A stretch of DNA of 64,000 bases from Niabella drilacis (GCF_900101395.1 NZ_FMZO01000010.1:124001-188000), one strand, 5' to 3'; numbered from the stretch's first letter, positions 26,647-36,188 are shown. Notes: generated from the sequence alone by a model not told the origin. A program made the numbers and translations.

Positions 26647-27624
26647 TTGAGAGAAGCACTGTTCATCAAGAAAAACAAAGACCGCTGGCTGAAAAACCAA
26701 CAGGAGCCCCCGGGATCCCCGGATGACCTGGCCCGTTCCTTTACACAGTTGGTGGATGACCTGGCTTATGCCAAAACCTTTTACCCTACCAGTAAAACAA
26801 CCGGCTACCTCAATAAGCAGGCTTCGGACATGTATCTTAGTATTTACCAGAACCGGAAGGAAGAATCGGGCCGGCTCAGCTATTTCTGGAAATATGAACT
26901 GCCGCTCGTCATCAGGAAGCATCATAAAACCATCCTGTTTGCCCTTATCGTATTTGTCACATTCTTTTTACTCGCTTTTTTTATTGCAGCACGGGATCAT
27001 GAGATCGCCAATAGTTTCTTTGGCGACAACTATGTACAGAAGACGATGGAAAATATTGCAGACGGAAATCCTTTTGGCATTTATGAAACCGGCAACCCGG
27101 TGCTAAGCTGGCTGGGGATCATGATCAATAATATAAGAGTGGCCTTCCTGTTCTTTATTTCGGGCATCTTTTGCGGAATACCTACGATGTATAAACTGGC
27201 AGAAACCGGTGCCATGGTAGGTGTTTTTGATCAGCTGTTTGCTTCAAAAGGCTTTGGTCTTCAGTTCTGGATGGTCGTTTTTGTACACGGCACACTCGAA
27301 ATAACCGCCATCATCCTGGCAGGAGCAGCCGGTTTTATTTTAGGAAAAAGTTTCCTGTTCCCCGGCACGAGGAAACGGATGGAAGCATTCCGGGATGGAG
27401 CCCGGGATGGTGTAAAGATCATGATCGGTATTTTACCGGCCTTTATTATTGCTGCTTTTTTTGAAGGGCTTTTTACGAGGCTGTACAACAATGTATCCTG
27501 GTTTACCACGTTCCTGACCACGGCCTCTGTGCTCTTTGTGATCTGGTACTTTATCATTTATCCCATTCAACTGGCCCGGAAGGACCGTCTCATTATAAAG
27601 GAGGGCGTAAAGGGTCATGCATAG
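26647..27624 (+). CDS. SpoIIM-like (stage II sporulation protein M) membrane protein
   Basis: A 325-residue protein of the SpoIIM family. The start is taken as the TTG giving M/LREALFIKKNKDRWLKN, the typical beginning in this phylum; a promoter-like TACTTTG lies just upstream at 26622-26628. Membrane segments lie at about 100-120 (TILFALIVFVTFFLLAFFIA), 160-180, 215-245 and near the C-terminus, with the family motif FISGIFCGIPTMY. Despite the name it has no role in sporulation in non-sporulating bacteria. It heads a five-gene operon and its end overlaps the next gene by 8 bp. Confidence 0.87.
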   Translation: MREALFIKKNKDRWLKNQQEPPGSPDDLARSFTQLVDDLAYAKTFYPTSKTTGYLNKQASDMYLSIYQNRKEESGRLSYFWKYELPLVIRKHHKTILFALIVFVTFFLLAFFIAARDHEIANSFFGDNYVQKTMENIADGNPFGIYETGNPVLSWLGIMINNIRVAFLFFISGIFCGIPTMYKLAETGAMVGVFDQLFASKGFGLQFWMVVFVHGTLEITAIILAGAAGFILGKSFLFPGTRKRMEAFRDGARDGVKIMIGILPAFIIAAFFEGLFTRLYNNVSWFTTFLTTASVLFVIWYFIIYPIQLARKDRLIIKEGVKGHA

Positions 27625-28411
27625 CCGTTCAGGTTCCATACTACGCCTGCACTGCAGCATTTGCCTGCTGCTGATTGCCATTGCCGGTTTTGCACAGGTT
27701 GAAGATTCAGTTGCAGCACCCGTATCAGATACAGCAATCGTTTATGACAGCGTCGTGGAAACGCGGGAAGCAGGGGCTCATTCATTCAACTCCGTTGAGA
27801 GCTTTGAGCAGGAGCGTACCGCAGTTCGTGCGCTACCGGATAGTTTCACCAACGGTCTCCGGAAAGACGGCGATTTCGACTATGTAAAAAACGGCCTCAG
27901 GCCGCCATCAGGAGCCGCGGCGACATCTGCCGGCAGCAAAAGCGGGTTCTTCCGCATATTGGCCGGCTTCCTGACCGTACTTCCCTATATCGCCATTGGA
28001 CTATTCGTTGTGCTGCTGGTATGGTACCTGGCAGCCAACAACTTTATCCTGTTCAGAACCAAAAGCAAGTCAATAGCGGCGCCCACTGTTTTGGAAGAAC
28101 GCCAGGACATTTTCTCTATAGACTATACCGTATCCATCCGGCAGGCTTTGCAGCAAAAAAATTACCGGCTGGCCATCCGCCTGCAATACCTCGAGCTGCT
28201 AAAGATATTGTCCGATAAAGACCTGATCCATTTTGTACCGGACAAAACAAATATTGAATATCTTTTGCAGATGCGTGCCACCCGTTACTATGACGATTTT
28301 TTTGCCGCAACACGAAATTATGAATACAGCTGGTACGGGCTATTTGAGATTTCCGAAAACATGTACCAGAAAATCAACAGTACCTTCCAGCAACTCAAAC
28401 AAAAACTATAG
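27617..28411 (+). CDS. DUF4129-like membrane protein
   Basis: A 264-residue protein with a signal peptide or N-terminal helix (LHCSICLLLIAIAGFAQ), a periplasmic Ser/Glu-rich stretch, one strong membrane span (about 120-140, VLPYIAIGLFVVLLVWYLAA) and a cytoplasmic C-terminal domain. The C-terminal part RLAIRLQYLELLKILSDKDL ending with YEYSWYGLFEISENMYQ fits the DUF4129 pattern often seen next to MoxR/DUF58 genes. It overlaps the SpoIIM-like gene by 8 bp. The role is unknown; assignment to DUF4129 rests on pattern and context. Confidence 0.75.
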   Translation: MHSRSGSILRLHCSICLLLIAIAGFAQVEDSVAAPVSDTAIVYDSVVETREAGAHSFNSVESFEQERTAVRALPDSFTNGLRKDGDFDYVKNGLRPPSGAAATSAGSKSGFFRILAGFLTVLPYIAIGLFVVLLVWYLAANNFILFRTKSKSIAAPTVLEERQDIFSIDYTVSIRQALQQKNYRLAIRLQYLELLKILSDKDLIHFVPDKTNIEYLLQMRATRYYDDFFAATRNYEYSWYGLFEISENMYQKINSTFQQLKQKL

Positions 28412-28426
28412 CAATTACCGGTCGCT

Positions 28427-29650
28427 TTGAAAAAATACCTTCCATATATCCTGGGGCTGTTCCTGATCATCCTGCTTATTTTCATTGTTCTGAAAAATAA
28501 TGAAACCGCCGGCAAAAAGGAGATAAGCACTTTTGTATCCCTGAGAAAAGAAGATAAGAATCCCTATGGCACTTATGTAGCTTACAACGGGCTAAAGCGG
28601 TTTTTCCCCAATGCCCGCTTTCTGACAGGTACCCGGGGCATAACGGACGATACTACCTTATCACAGGAAGCCGGCAATCAGCTCTTTATCAGCTTTGTGC
28701 CACAATCAACATTCTACGAGTACGAACTGGATGAGCTGATGGAGTTCATCGACAAGGGTAACAATGTCTTCATCAGTTGTTTTCAGCTGGGCAAGGAGTT
28801 TGAGCGCTTTATTGACGCGCGGACCAGTACGCGCTCCCTGCGGTCTTACCCCTTTGCAGACTACGGACCAGACACGATGCACCTGGAGCTGGATTCCATT
28901 CCCCTGCCCAAAGCCTATGCTGCCAGCTATCCAGGTGTGGCACTCGAAGGCTATTTTGTAAGAACCGGCCGGAGCACCACCCGCATCCTGGGCCGGGGTT
29001 ACGAGGGCCGGGCAAACTTTATCCAGCTGAAGAAAGGGAAAGGCTCGCTGTTGATCCACCTTTCTCCATTAAGCTTCAGTAATTACTTTTTGCTTTACGG
29101 GAACAATATGGAGTATTTCAACCAGGTATTCTCACTAATACCAGCCGGCACCCGTACCGTTATCTGGGACGAATACTACCGCAAAAGAAGATCCGGCAAT
29201 GACGATAATAAAGGCTGGTTCGGAGCTATTATGAAACAAAAAGCCTTCCGCAGCGGCATCCTGCTGGCACTGCTGCTATTGCTCATTTTTACCCTTCTCG
29301 AAATGAGACGGCGCCAGCGTTTTATTCCCCATATAGAGCCCCCAAAAAACGACACCCTTGACTTTGTAAAAACAATGGGGCTCCTCTACTATGAAAAGAA
29401 AGACAATACAAACCTGGCGCACAAAATGAGTGCTTATTTTCTGGAACATCTGCGAAGTAAATATCATATCTTTTCAAAAGAACTGGATGCTGCTTTTATC
29501 AAAGAGGTCAGTGATAAAAGCGGGGCAGACGCGACCCTCGTATCCACGATCGTTTACCAGATAAAACAGGTTTATAACGAGGGCGTCATTGCAGATACGG
29601 ACCTTATCCACCTGCAGACAAATATTGAAAAATTTTATAACAGCATCTAA
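28427..29650 (+). CDS. DUF4350 domain-containing membrane protein
   Basis: A 407-residue protein beginning at a TTG codon (28427), with an N-terminal membrane helix YILGLFLIILLIFIVLKN and a second span near 285 (SGILLALLLLLIFTLLE). Between them lies a periplasmic domain of the DUF4350/GATase-like type (YGTYVAYNGLKRFFPNARFL; FISFVPQSTFYEYELDELM). A short cytoplasmic tail follows. It sits between the DUF4129-like and MoxR genes with 15-bp and 11-bp gaps, so it is part of the same transcript. The biochemical role is not known. Confidence 0.82.
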   Translation: MKKYLPYILGLFLIILLIFIVLKNNETAGKKEISTFVSLRKEDKNPYGTYVAYNGLKRFFPNARFLTGTRGITDDTTLSQEAGNQLFISFVPQSTFYEYELDELMEFIDKGNNVFISCFQLGKEFERFIDARTSTRSLRSYPFADYGPDTMHLELDSIPLPKAYAASYPGVALEGYFVRTGRSTTRILGRGYEGRANFIQLKKGKGSLLIHLSPLSFSNYFLLYGNNMEYFNQVFSLIPAGTRTVIWDEYYRKRRSGNDDNKGWFGAIMKQKAFRSGILLALLLLLIFTLLEMRRRQRFIPHIEPPKNDTLDFVKTMGLLYYEKKDNTNLAHKMSAYFLEHLRSKYHIFSKELDAAFIKEVSDKSGADATLVSTIVYQIKQVYNEGVIADTDLIHLQTNIEKFYNSI

Positions 29651-29661
29651 AAACAGGATAT

Positions 29662-30639
29662 ATGGAAGAACCTATTTTTGAGAACCGCGTCAACCTCGGC
29701 GAGCTGAACGAAGCGGTAATAAAGATCACCGGCGAAATAAAAAAGATCATTATCGGCCAGGAGGAAATGGTGCGCCTTATCATTACGGCGCTGCTTGCAG
29801 ATGGCCATGTACTCATACAGGGCGTACCGGGCGTAGCCAAAACACTTACGGCAAAACTGGTAGCGCGCTCTGTAAATGCAGTTTTTTCACGCATCCAGTT
29901 CACGCCCGACCTCATGCCCTCCGATGTGATCGGTACGCCGGTATTCAATCCCGCCGATGCCCGCTTTGAGTTTAAAAAGGGGCCGGTCTTCGGCAATCTT
30001 ATCCTGGTGGATGAGATCAACCGTGCCCCGGCCAAGACACAGGCGGCACTGTTGGAGGTAATGGAAGAACGGCAGGTTTCCGTAGACGGCAAAACCTATT
30101 CGCTGGAGGCTCCTTTTATGGTAATTGCCACGCAGAACCCTATTGAACAGGAAGGAACCTACCGGTTGCCGGAAGCCCAACTGGACCGCTTTCTTTTTAA
30201 AATCGAAGTTCCCTACCCAACGGAAGAAGAAGAATTGCAGATCCTTAGCCGGTTCCATCAACTCGGGAACCAGCCGGTGCTCGATCAGATCCGGCAGGCA
30301 CTGACGGCGGCACAGATCAACCAGCTCCGGAAGCAGGTAAAAGAGATCCTCATCGAAGAAAAGCTTTTAGGCTTTATTGCAAAGCTCATTCACCAGACCC
30401 GGAACAATAAAGCTATATACCTGGGCGCATCTCCCCGGGCCTCCCTTTCCATCATGAATGCCGCAAAAGCCATGGCCGCAATATCGGGAAGAGACTTTGT
30501 AACCCCGGATGATGTGCTGGCGGTAGCAGCGCCGGTATTGAGGCACCGGATCATCCTGTCCCCCGAAAAAGAAATGGAAGGTGTTACAGAAAACGAAGTG
30601 ATCAAACAGATCATCAACGGGCTGGAAATACCCAGGTAA
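29662..30639 (+). CDS. MoxR-family AAA+ ATPase
   Basis: A 325-residue AAA+ ATPase with Walker A GVPGVAKT (54-61), Walker B LILVDEIN (113-120), sensor 1 in VIATQNPIEQEG, and the lid region ending with SPRASLSIMNAAKAMAAISG. MoxR ATPases act as chaperone-like remodelers, commonly paired with DUF58 and von Willebrand factor A proteins. Here the DUF58 gene follows at 45 bp. The ATG at 29662 is clear. The target is presumably one of the operon-encoded membrane proteins (inference). Confidence 0.95.
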   Translation: MEEPIFENRVNLGELNEAVIKITGEIKKIIIGQEEMVRLIITALLADGHVLIQGVPGVAKTLTAKLVARSVNAVFSRIQFTPDLMPSDVIGTPVFNPADARFEFKKGPVFGNLILVDEINRAPAKTQAALLEVMEERQVSVDGKTYSLEAPFMVIATQNPIEQEGTYRLPEAQLDRFLFKIEVPYPTEEEELQILSRFHQLGNQPVLDQIRQALTAAQINQLRKQVKEILIEEKLLGFIAKLIHQTRNNKAIYLGASPRASLSIMNAAKAMAAISGRDFVTPDDVLAVAAPVLRHRIILSPEKEMEGVTENEVIKQIINGLEIPR

Positions 30640-30663
30640 CGCTCAAAATCCCGAACCTTAAGT

Positions 30664-30675
30664 CTCAAATTTCAA
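30664..30675. repeat. Short dispersed repeat copy CTCAAATTTCAA
   Basis: Reverse complement of the core of the repeats at 2745-2791, lying in the 45-bp spacer between the MoxR and DUF58 genes. Confidence 0.35.
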
Positions 30676-30684
30676 CTCTGATCT

Positions 30685-32007
30685 TTGCAATCCTTCTACT
30701 TAAATAAGATCGTTTATTATATCGGCGGCGCAATTGCCCTGTTGTTTATTAGCAGCTACTTCTATCCGGCGCTTTATATGATGGCAGCTTTGTTCCTTGC
30801 GCTTTTATCAATAACGATACTTGCCGACACCCTGCTGGTTTTCCTGAAAAAAACAGGGATCATTGCCACACGAACACTGCCCGACCGCCTGAGCATCGGC
30901 GATGACAACAGGATCTCACTGCACCTGTTTAACAACTACGCCTACCCGGTAAATTTTTCCGTGATTGATGAGCTGCCGGCACAATTCCAGGAACGGAACT
31001 GGATCCGGAAGGCTTCACTGGCAGGCAACCAGGGAACGGATATCCATTATACAGTAAAACCCCTTACCCGGGGCGAATACATTTTTTATGATATTCATAT
31101 ATTTGTTACAGCTCCGCTAAGACTGGTAACAAGAAAATTCACCATTACTGCACAAAAAACCACCCGGGTATATCCTTCCTATATACAAATGCGTCGCTTT
31201 CAGTTGCTGGCCATCAGCAACCGGCTGCAGGATGCAGGTGTGAAACGCTCGCCAAGGCTGGGCCATAGCATGGAATTTGAGCACATCAAAGAATATGTAA
31301 GAGGCGATGACTATCGTACCATCAACTGGAAAGCTACCGGGCGCAAGGGTGGCCTTATGGTCAATAACTACACCGACGAAAGAAGCCAGCAGGTATATTG
31401 CATCATCAACAAAGGACGTGTAATGAAAATGCCCTTTGAGGGGATGACCCTGCTGGACTACGCCATCAACGCATCCCTGGTGTTGTCAAACATCTCCCTC
31501 GTAAAACAGGATAAAGCCGGCCTGATCACCTTTGCGGAGAACCAGGACAGCTTTATTACCGCAGATAAACGCCCGGGCCAGATGAGCCGCATCCTGGAGA
31601 CACTTTATAAACAGGAAACCCGCTTTTTGGAAGCCGATTACGAAAAGCTGTATACCATGGTCCGGAACAAGATCAACAGCCGCAGCCTGCTGGTGCTCTT
31701 TACCAATTTTGAATCGATGGAAAGCCTGCAGCGGGAATTGCCCGCATTAAAAAAAATGGCGCACTATCACTTGCTGCTGGTAGTACTGTTTGAAAATACA
31801 GCGATCACAGAACTGACCGGGTCCTCCGCTACAAATCTCGAAGAAGTATATGTCAAGACCATTGCTGAAAAATTTGCCTTTGAAAAAAGACAGATGATCA
31901 GGGAACTACAGCAGAACGGGATCCTGGGCATTCTCAGTACGCCCCAGCAATTGACTGTTAATACCATCAACAAGTACCTGGAACTGAAGAACCGGGCAAG
32001 GATCTGA
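30685..32007 (+). CDS. DUF58 domain-containing membrane protein
   Basis: A 440-residue protein starting at a TTG. Two N-terminal membrane helices (about 8-55), an Ig-like/beta region (about 65-165), then the DUF58 signature IKEYVRGDDYRTINWKATGR (201-220) followed by a vWA-like C-terminal half, including VYCIINKGRVM and SLLVLFTNFESME. DUF58 proteins partner MoxR ATPases. It is the last gene of the SpoIIM-DUF4129-DUF4350-MoxR-DUF58 operon; no clear terminator hairpin was found after it. Confidence 0.9.
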   Translation: MQSFYLNKIVYYIGGAIALLFISSYFYPALYMMAALFLALLSITILADTLLVFLKKTGIIATRTLPDRLSIGDDNRISLHLFNNYAYPVNFSVIDELPAQFQERNWIRKASLAGNQGTDIHYTVKPLTRGEYIFYDIHIFVTAPLRLVTRKFTITAQKTTRVYPSYIQMRRFQLLAISNRLQDAGVKRSPRLGHSMEFEHIKEYVRGDDYRTINWKATGRKGGLMVNNYTDERSQQVYCIINKGRVMKMPFEGMTLLDYAINASLVLSNISLVKQDKAGLITFAENQDSFITADKRPGQMSRILETLYKQETRFLEADYEKLYTMVRNKINSRSLLVLFTNFESMESLQRELPALKKMAHYHLLLVVLFENTAITELTGSSATNLEEVYVKTIAEKFAFEKRQMIRELQQNGILGILSTPQQLTVNTINKYLELKNRARI

Positions 32008-32113
32008 AACAGCTTTACGGATACAATTAGCAGGTAACACCGGGCATTTTCCTGGTTATTTATGGAATCAGGTAAAAACACGCATCCTATAAATGGACCA
32101 ATGATAACGTTCA

Positions 32114-33457
32114 ATGATGTACAGGTTATTCATCCATTCCATAATATACCGTTGCTGGATCCTGGCTGTTTTTATTACCTCCTGTAAAAGCCTTACAGAA
32201 CGGGATGTACCTCCCGCCGACCTGTCGCCGAACCCTACATTCGTCTTTTCGCCCTTTGAAATGGATTGCGAAAGTAGTTGGCAGAAAAAACATAACGACA
32301 GCCTGTTTAAGATAAACCCAGTAAAATTCACACCGGCTACGATCGGTGTTGTTAAAAACATCCCATTTGAGTACATCAGCATACTGAATCCTTCCATACC
32401 GGATCAACCCGATACTGCAAGAAATTCTTATCAAACAACAGCACCCCTGCCCCCGGTTGAGCCTTCCGCCATTATCAGAACAGAAAGATCCGGAACACAG
32501 ATAGCAGCCATTTATTGTTCAGACCTGTACGACGATTTTGTACATGGAGGAACCGGATACTGGATCGCACTTTCAAATGATAATGGCAACCATTGGAATT
32601 ATTATTACACGGGCTTAACCAGCGGCTTCTTTTATGCATTCAAAGAGCGCTCTTCTGTTCCCATTTTGAAAAATAAAGACACCCTGCAGATAGAAGCCCG
32701 CCTTGTGCGCCAATCATCCCGGCTTATTCTTCCCATGCCACCTGTATTTGAGGAACTGGATACTGCAGTTATTGTACAGATGGATATTAAAGGATTGACC
32801 AAAGACTCTGATAACGACGGGCTCACCGATATTGAAGAATCCAAAATGCTCCTGAACCCGTTAAATCCAGATACGGATGGCGACGGCATCAATGACAAGA
32901 TAGATACCAACCCGAGATATAAAAGCACTGCCTCAGCAAAAGCGATCCTATATCAGTCGTTGATCGAGAAACCGGAATTTATCACTGGGCATTTTATGAG
33001 CATCGACTTGTCAAAGCCTCTTGCATTTCCGCCGGAGCCCTTCACAGATTCAATTGATGCTATGTATAAGGGGAAGGAATTTCTGTTGATCGTTTCTGAC
33101 GATCAGGAGTTGCAACATATCAATCTCCAAAACAGAACAGTCATCATTATGTCAACAAAAGAGTACGAAGCCTATAAAACAAGGTTCCCGGCTCACTTTA
33201 TCAGATACGAACTTTCACCACTGTTCCCCTGTGACGATCATGAAAACAGATTCCTGTTATGTATCAGCTACCTGACAAGCAGCCTTGAATATATTATCGA
33301 AAGAACAAAAACGGGATGGAACGTCTGGTCCACATCAATGACCATCGTTTCAATAAACCCGGCAATCATGTGGCGGACTTATTCTTTACCGGAATCCAGT
33401 AGCGGCCGCGGATCAAATACAACTTTCAGTGAACGGATCTTTCCGGCATCGGTATGA
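32114..33457 (+). CDS. Lipoprotein with thrombospondin type-3 calcium-binding repeats
   Basis: A 447-residue exported protein with a lipoprotein signal (WILAVFITSC, Cys24). The middle carries TSP3-like Asp-rich repeats, DSDNDGLTDIEESKM and NPDTDGDGINDKIDTNP (about residues 233-270), which bind calcium in known structures. The flanking domains are unrecognised. Its last 79 bp overlap, on the opposite strand, the end of the NTF2-like gene. Base use is more AT-rich than in the neighbouring operon, so it may be an accessory gene. It is probably anchored to the outer membrane; the function is unknown. Confidence 0.75.
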   Translation: MMYRLFIHSIIYRCWILAVFITSCKSLTERDVPPADLSPNPTFVFSPFEMDCESSWQKKHNDSLFKINPVKFTPATIGVVKNIPFEYISILNPSIPDQPDTARNSYQTTAPLPPVEPSAIIRTERSGTQIAAIYCSDLYDDFVHGGTGYWIALSNDNGNHWNYYYTGLTSGFFYAFKERSSVPILKNKDTLQIEARLVRQSSRLILPMPPVFEELDTAVIVQMDIKGLTKDSDNDGLTDIEESKMLLNPLNPDTDGDGINDKIDTNPRYKSTASAKAILYQSLIEKPEFITGHFMSIDLSKPLAFPPEPFTDSIDAMYKGKEFLLIVSDDQELQHINLQNRTVIIMSTKEYEAYKTRFPAHFIRYELSPLFPCDDHENRFLLCISYLTSSLEYIIERTKTGWNVWSTSMTIVSINPAIMWRTYSLPESSSGRGSNTTFSERIFPASV

Positions 33458-33723
33458 TACCAGCCGGATGCCGGTATCCTTTTGCCACCCATATTGATCA
33501 TATACCAGAGACTTATATCCGTACCGGCTTCAAAAGATTGCAGAACCTGGTATTTCAACTTCATTTGTTCCATTTCCCTTATATAAACCGCAGCCCCTTC
33601 TCTTCTTCCGAGTACACCCTCAAATACAAATCCATCGTGCAGGCAATCCTGTGCACCCGAAAAATGTTCGTTATTAAGCTGATCAATAAACCGTAATACC
33701 AGCGCTTTTGCTTTGTGATCCAT
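33379..33723 (-). CDS. NTF2-like/SnoaL-like protein
   Basis: A 114-residue protein fitting the cystatin-like NTF2/SnoaL fold: N-terminal helix ALVLRFIDQLNNEHFSGAQD, then LHDGFVFEGVLGRREGAAVY and a sheet region ending SGWYHTDAGKIRSLKVVFD with the terminal D-P of the family. Members bind small ligands or catalyse varied reactions, so no substrate can be named. Its 3' end overlaps the convergent lipoprotein gene by 79 bp. The Crp-family gene on the same strand ends 61 bp upstream of its start and may lie in a different unit. Confidence 0.72.
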   Translation of the reverse strand: MDHKAKALVLRFIDQLNNEHFSGAQDCLHDGFVFEGVLGRREGAAVYIREMEQMKLKYQVLQSFEAGTDISLWYMINMGGKRIPASGWYHTDAGKIRSLKVVFDPRPLLDSGKE

Positions 33724-33784
33724 AATCGATAAATTTTAATACCACGAAACTAGAATACTACAGCAAAAGCAGATGTGACAATTA

Positions 33785-34372
33785 TCACAAAATACCGGCA
33801 TCACCCGCCCGCCGCCGGCTTCGTATGCGGCTCAGGGTTTCGCGGGCCACACCCAGGAAAGAAGACAGTTGGCTGAGCGGGATACGTTGCAGCATAAAAG
33901 GGTAATGACGCTCCAGGTATTCCAGCCGGTTTTTTGCGGTATACAGCTGGAAGATACTGGCAAAGTCCTCCTGCCGTGCCGCAAACAGGCGGATGCAGGA
34001 CCGGCCCAGCGCTTCGATCTCCGGCGATGTTTTACTGGCCACCTGCAGGAGCGATCGGTCAAAAACAATAACATCCAGCGGTTCCCCGGCTGCAATAAAA
34101 TAGGCAGAAGGCTGCCCGCTTCCGAAACTGCTGATATTGGTTACCATGTCGTTTTCGAAGAAAAACCCGGTATTTTTCTCCAGGCCATCTGCCTGATAAT
34201 AAGTTCTGCAATAGCCTTTTTCAATAAAGTAGAGTGCGCGGCAGGCCTGGCCTTCTTTTAGCAATGGTGCCCCTTTTTCAAAATGCGCTTTTGAAAGCGC
34301 CGGCTGCAAACGGTGCCAGCTCTCATCCGAAAACGGAACCAACGACCGGAAATAATGTAGCAAACGATCCAT
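33785..34372 (-). CDS. Crp/Fnr-family transcriptional regulator
   Basis: A 195-residue protein with an N-terminal cyclic-nucleotide-binding-like beta roll (about 25-115; LLKEGQACRALYFIEKGYCR and KNTGFFFENDMVTNISSF), a long helix, and a C-terminal winged HTH (ERHYPFMLQRIPLSQLSSFLGVARETLSRIRSR). The canonical cAMP-binding arginine/serine motif is not evident, as is usual for this group in Bacteroidota. It could control the neighbouring NTF2-like gene or act elsewhere. The family call is secure and the ligand is unknown. Confidence 0.9.
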   Translation of the reverse strand: MDRLLHYFRSLVPFSDESWHRLQPALSKAHFEKGAPLLKEGQACRALYFIEKGYCRTYYQADGLEKNTGFFFENDMVTNISSFGSGQPSAYFIAAGEPLDVIVFDRSLLQVASKTSPEIEALGRSCIRLFAARQEDFASIFQLYTAKNRLEYLERHYPFMLQRIPLSQLSSFLGVARETLSRIRSRRRAGDAGIL

Positions 34373-34400
34373 AACAATAATTGCTGGCCATCCAAAACAG

Positions 34401-35264
34401 TTATCTGAAAAACTGAAGGAACAGCCACACGAACGGAATAGCCACTAACAGGGAATCAAACCGGTCCATAAAACCGCCATGCCCGGGCATGATACTGCCG
34501 CTGTCCTTTACCCCTGCCATGCGTTTGAGCTTGGACTCCAGCAGATCGCCGGCCGTACCGGCAATAGCCGCTATTAATGAAATACCCAGCAGCACCTGCC
34601 AATGAAACCAGTATTGCAATATGAAAGTAATGGCCGCCACACAAAGCAGCATCCCTCCAATGGTGCCCTCCATTGTTTTCTTGGGTGATATTTTGGAAAA
34701 AGGGGTTTTCCCGATCATGGATCCCACAAGATAAGCGCAGGTATCATTGATCCAGATGGCCACGATCAGCAAAACGGGGATAAAAAAGCCGGAGGCAGCC
34801 TCCCGGGCCCCGTCCTCCATAATATTGATATCAGCCGTATAGCGCAGCCGGAGCAGCAACGCCCAGCTCAGGGAGATATAGATCAGGCCCAATGCTGCGG
34901 CCCCAAGGGCCTTTAAATGGATACGTTGCTGAAAAATACCGGTTATCAGCAACACAACCCCGGCCAGCAGAAAAGGCAGGGAAAAGCTGGACGCCAGGCT
35001 ATACCCGAACAATTGCAGTGCCCCGCAGCAAAGCAGCAGCAAATGAAACCCGGCTAAACAGAAACCCAGTTTCAAATAGGGATGAAAAACAGTGCCAAAG
35101 ATCTTTTCATTCAGTTTCAGGTACTCCCACCAGCAACCAAAATGAATACAGCTGATCAGCAGCAAAAAGCTCCACTCATTATAAAGCAGCCCGGCCATCA
35201 TTACCGCCACAAAGATGAGGGCCGTAAAAGCTCTTGTCCAGAATGTTTTCCAGTTAAATGCCAT
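34401..35264 (-). CDS. cdsA: Phosphatidate cytidylyltransferase CdsA
   Basis: CdsA makes CDP-diacylglycerol from CTP and phosphatidate, the branch point of bacterial phospholipid synthesis. The 287-residue integral membrane protein has about eight hydrophobic segments and the C-terminal signature region: KISPKKTMEGTIGG, DLLESKLKRMAGVKDSG and MPGHGGFMDRFDS, holding the metal-binding Asp residues. It overlaps the preceding CPBP protease gene by 11 bp and is therefore co-translated with it on the minus strand. Confidence 0.96.
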   Translation of the reverse strand: MAFNWKTFWTRAFTALIFVAVMMAGLLYNEWSFLLLISCIHFGCWWEYLKLNEKIFGTVFHPYLKLGFCLAGFHLLLLCCGALQLFGYSLASSFSLPFLLAGVVLLITGIFQQRIHLKALGAAALGLIYISLSWALLLRLRYTADINIMEDGAREAASGFFIPVLLIVAIWINDTCAYLVGSMIGKTPFSKISPKKTMEGTIGGMLLCVAAITFILQYWFHWQVLLGISLIAAIAGTAGDLLESKLKRMAGVKDSGSIMPGHGGFMDRFDSLLVAIPFVWLFLQFFR

Positions 35265-36168
35265 CAGCCGCTTTTGTTTGTTGTATTTTCTTATTCATCC
35301 GCACAAAAAGAAGAACCACCAGGGGAACCGCAACAAGTCCCAGGTAACTGCCGCTCTTATCAGCCATCGCCTCCGCGATCGGCTTCCCGGACTGCACCTG
35401 TGTGTACATCACAATAACCGCCAGGGCATTGTTGATAAAATGAGCCAGGATGCTCAGCCAGATATTGCCGGATAACTGGTAGATCAATCCCAGGATAATG
35501 CCGAGGGCCAGCCGGGAAAGAAATCCATATCCGGACATATGGATCACGCTAAAGATCAGGCTTACCACAATAACCGACAGCCACAGGTTCCGGTTACCCC
35601 GGTACATAAAATTCTGCAGGCCACCCCGGAAAAAAGCTTCTTCGCAAACAGCCGGTATCAGGGCCAGCACCACTATCGACATCAACAGGTCCGGTATACT
35701 TTTAAAGCTGACCAGTCCGGCAGCCTGTGAAGCATAAACGTTCTCCCATTGATCGAACCGCAGCCGCAAAGATGCCGGCAGTGGCAACTGGTAACTCAGG
35801 TATCCCAGGCCGGCACTTACACCCAGGCCGCAAAGGATGATCACAATGGCATAGAACAACTGCCAGTTTGTTGTTTTTTGACTAAAACCGACCAGTTTTA
35901 ATGGTTTATGGCTTAAGAACGAGGCGGTTACAATAGTAGGCAGTAAAAAACCAAGCAAGGCCTGGATGGTCTGCAGCAATTGCATTTCCTTCAGATAGGC
36001 CGGGTTTCCGACAGCCTGGGCCAGTTCTTCAAGCCCCTTTCCGGTCATCAGGTTCCAGGCGACACCGCCAATAGCGCCTGCCAGGAACATACCGCCTACC
36101 CCAAAAGCGATCAACATAAAAAAACCGGCCGTATAGGATATATCTTTCTTATAAAGATCAGTCGTCAT
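35254..36168 (-). CDS. CPBP intramembrane glutamic endopeptidase
   Basis: A 304-residue multi-span membrane protein of the CPBP/Abi (Rce1-like) family. The catalytic pattern is visible: CEEAFFRGGLQNF (the EExxxR motif), SVIHMSGYGFLSR and a later HFINNALAV with the third conserved His. About seven hydrophobic segments are present. Rce1 relatives cleave prenylated CaaX proteins; bacterial members act in bacteriocin immunity or unknown processing. The gene is first in the pair with cdsA (11-bp overlap) and diverges from dus. Confidence 0.88.
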   Translation of the reverse strand: MTTDLYKKDISYTAGFFMLIAFGVGGMFLAGAIGGVAWNLMTGKGLEELAQAVGNPAYLKEMQLLQTIQALLGFLLPTIVTASFLSHKPLKLVGFSQKTTNWQLFYAIVIILCGLGVSAGLGYLSYQLPLPASLRLRFDQWENVYASQAAGLVSFKSIPDLLMSIVVLALIPAVCEEAFFRGGLQNFMYRGNRNLWLSVIVVSLIFSVIHMSGYGFLSRLALGIILGLIYQLSGNIWLSILAHFINNALAVIVMYTQVQSGKPIAEAMADKSGSYLGLVAVPLVVLLFVRMNKKIQQTKAADGI

Positions 36169-36188
36169 AACATCAAAAAAATAAATCG

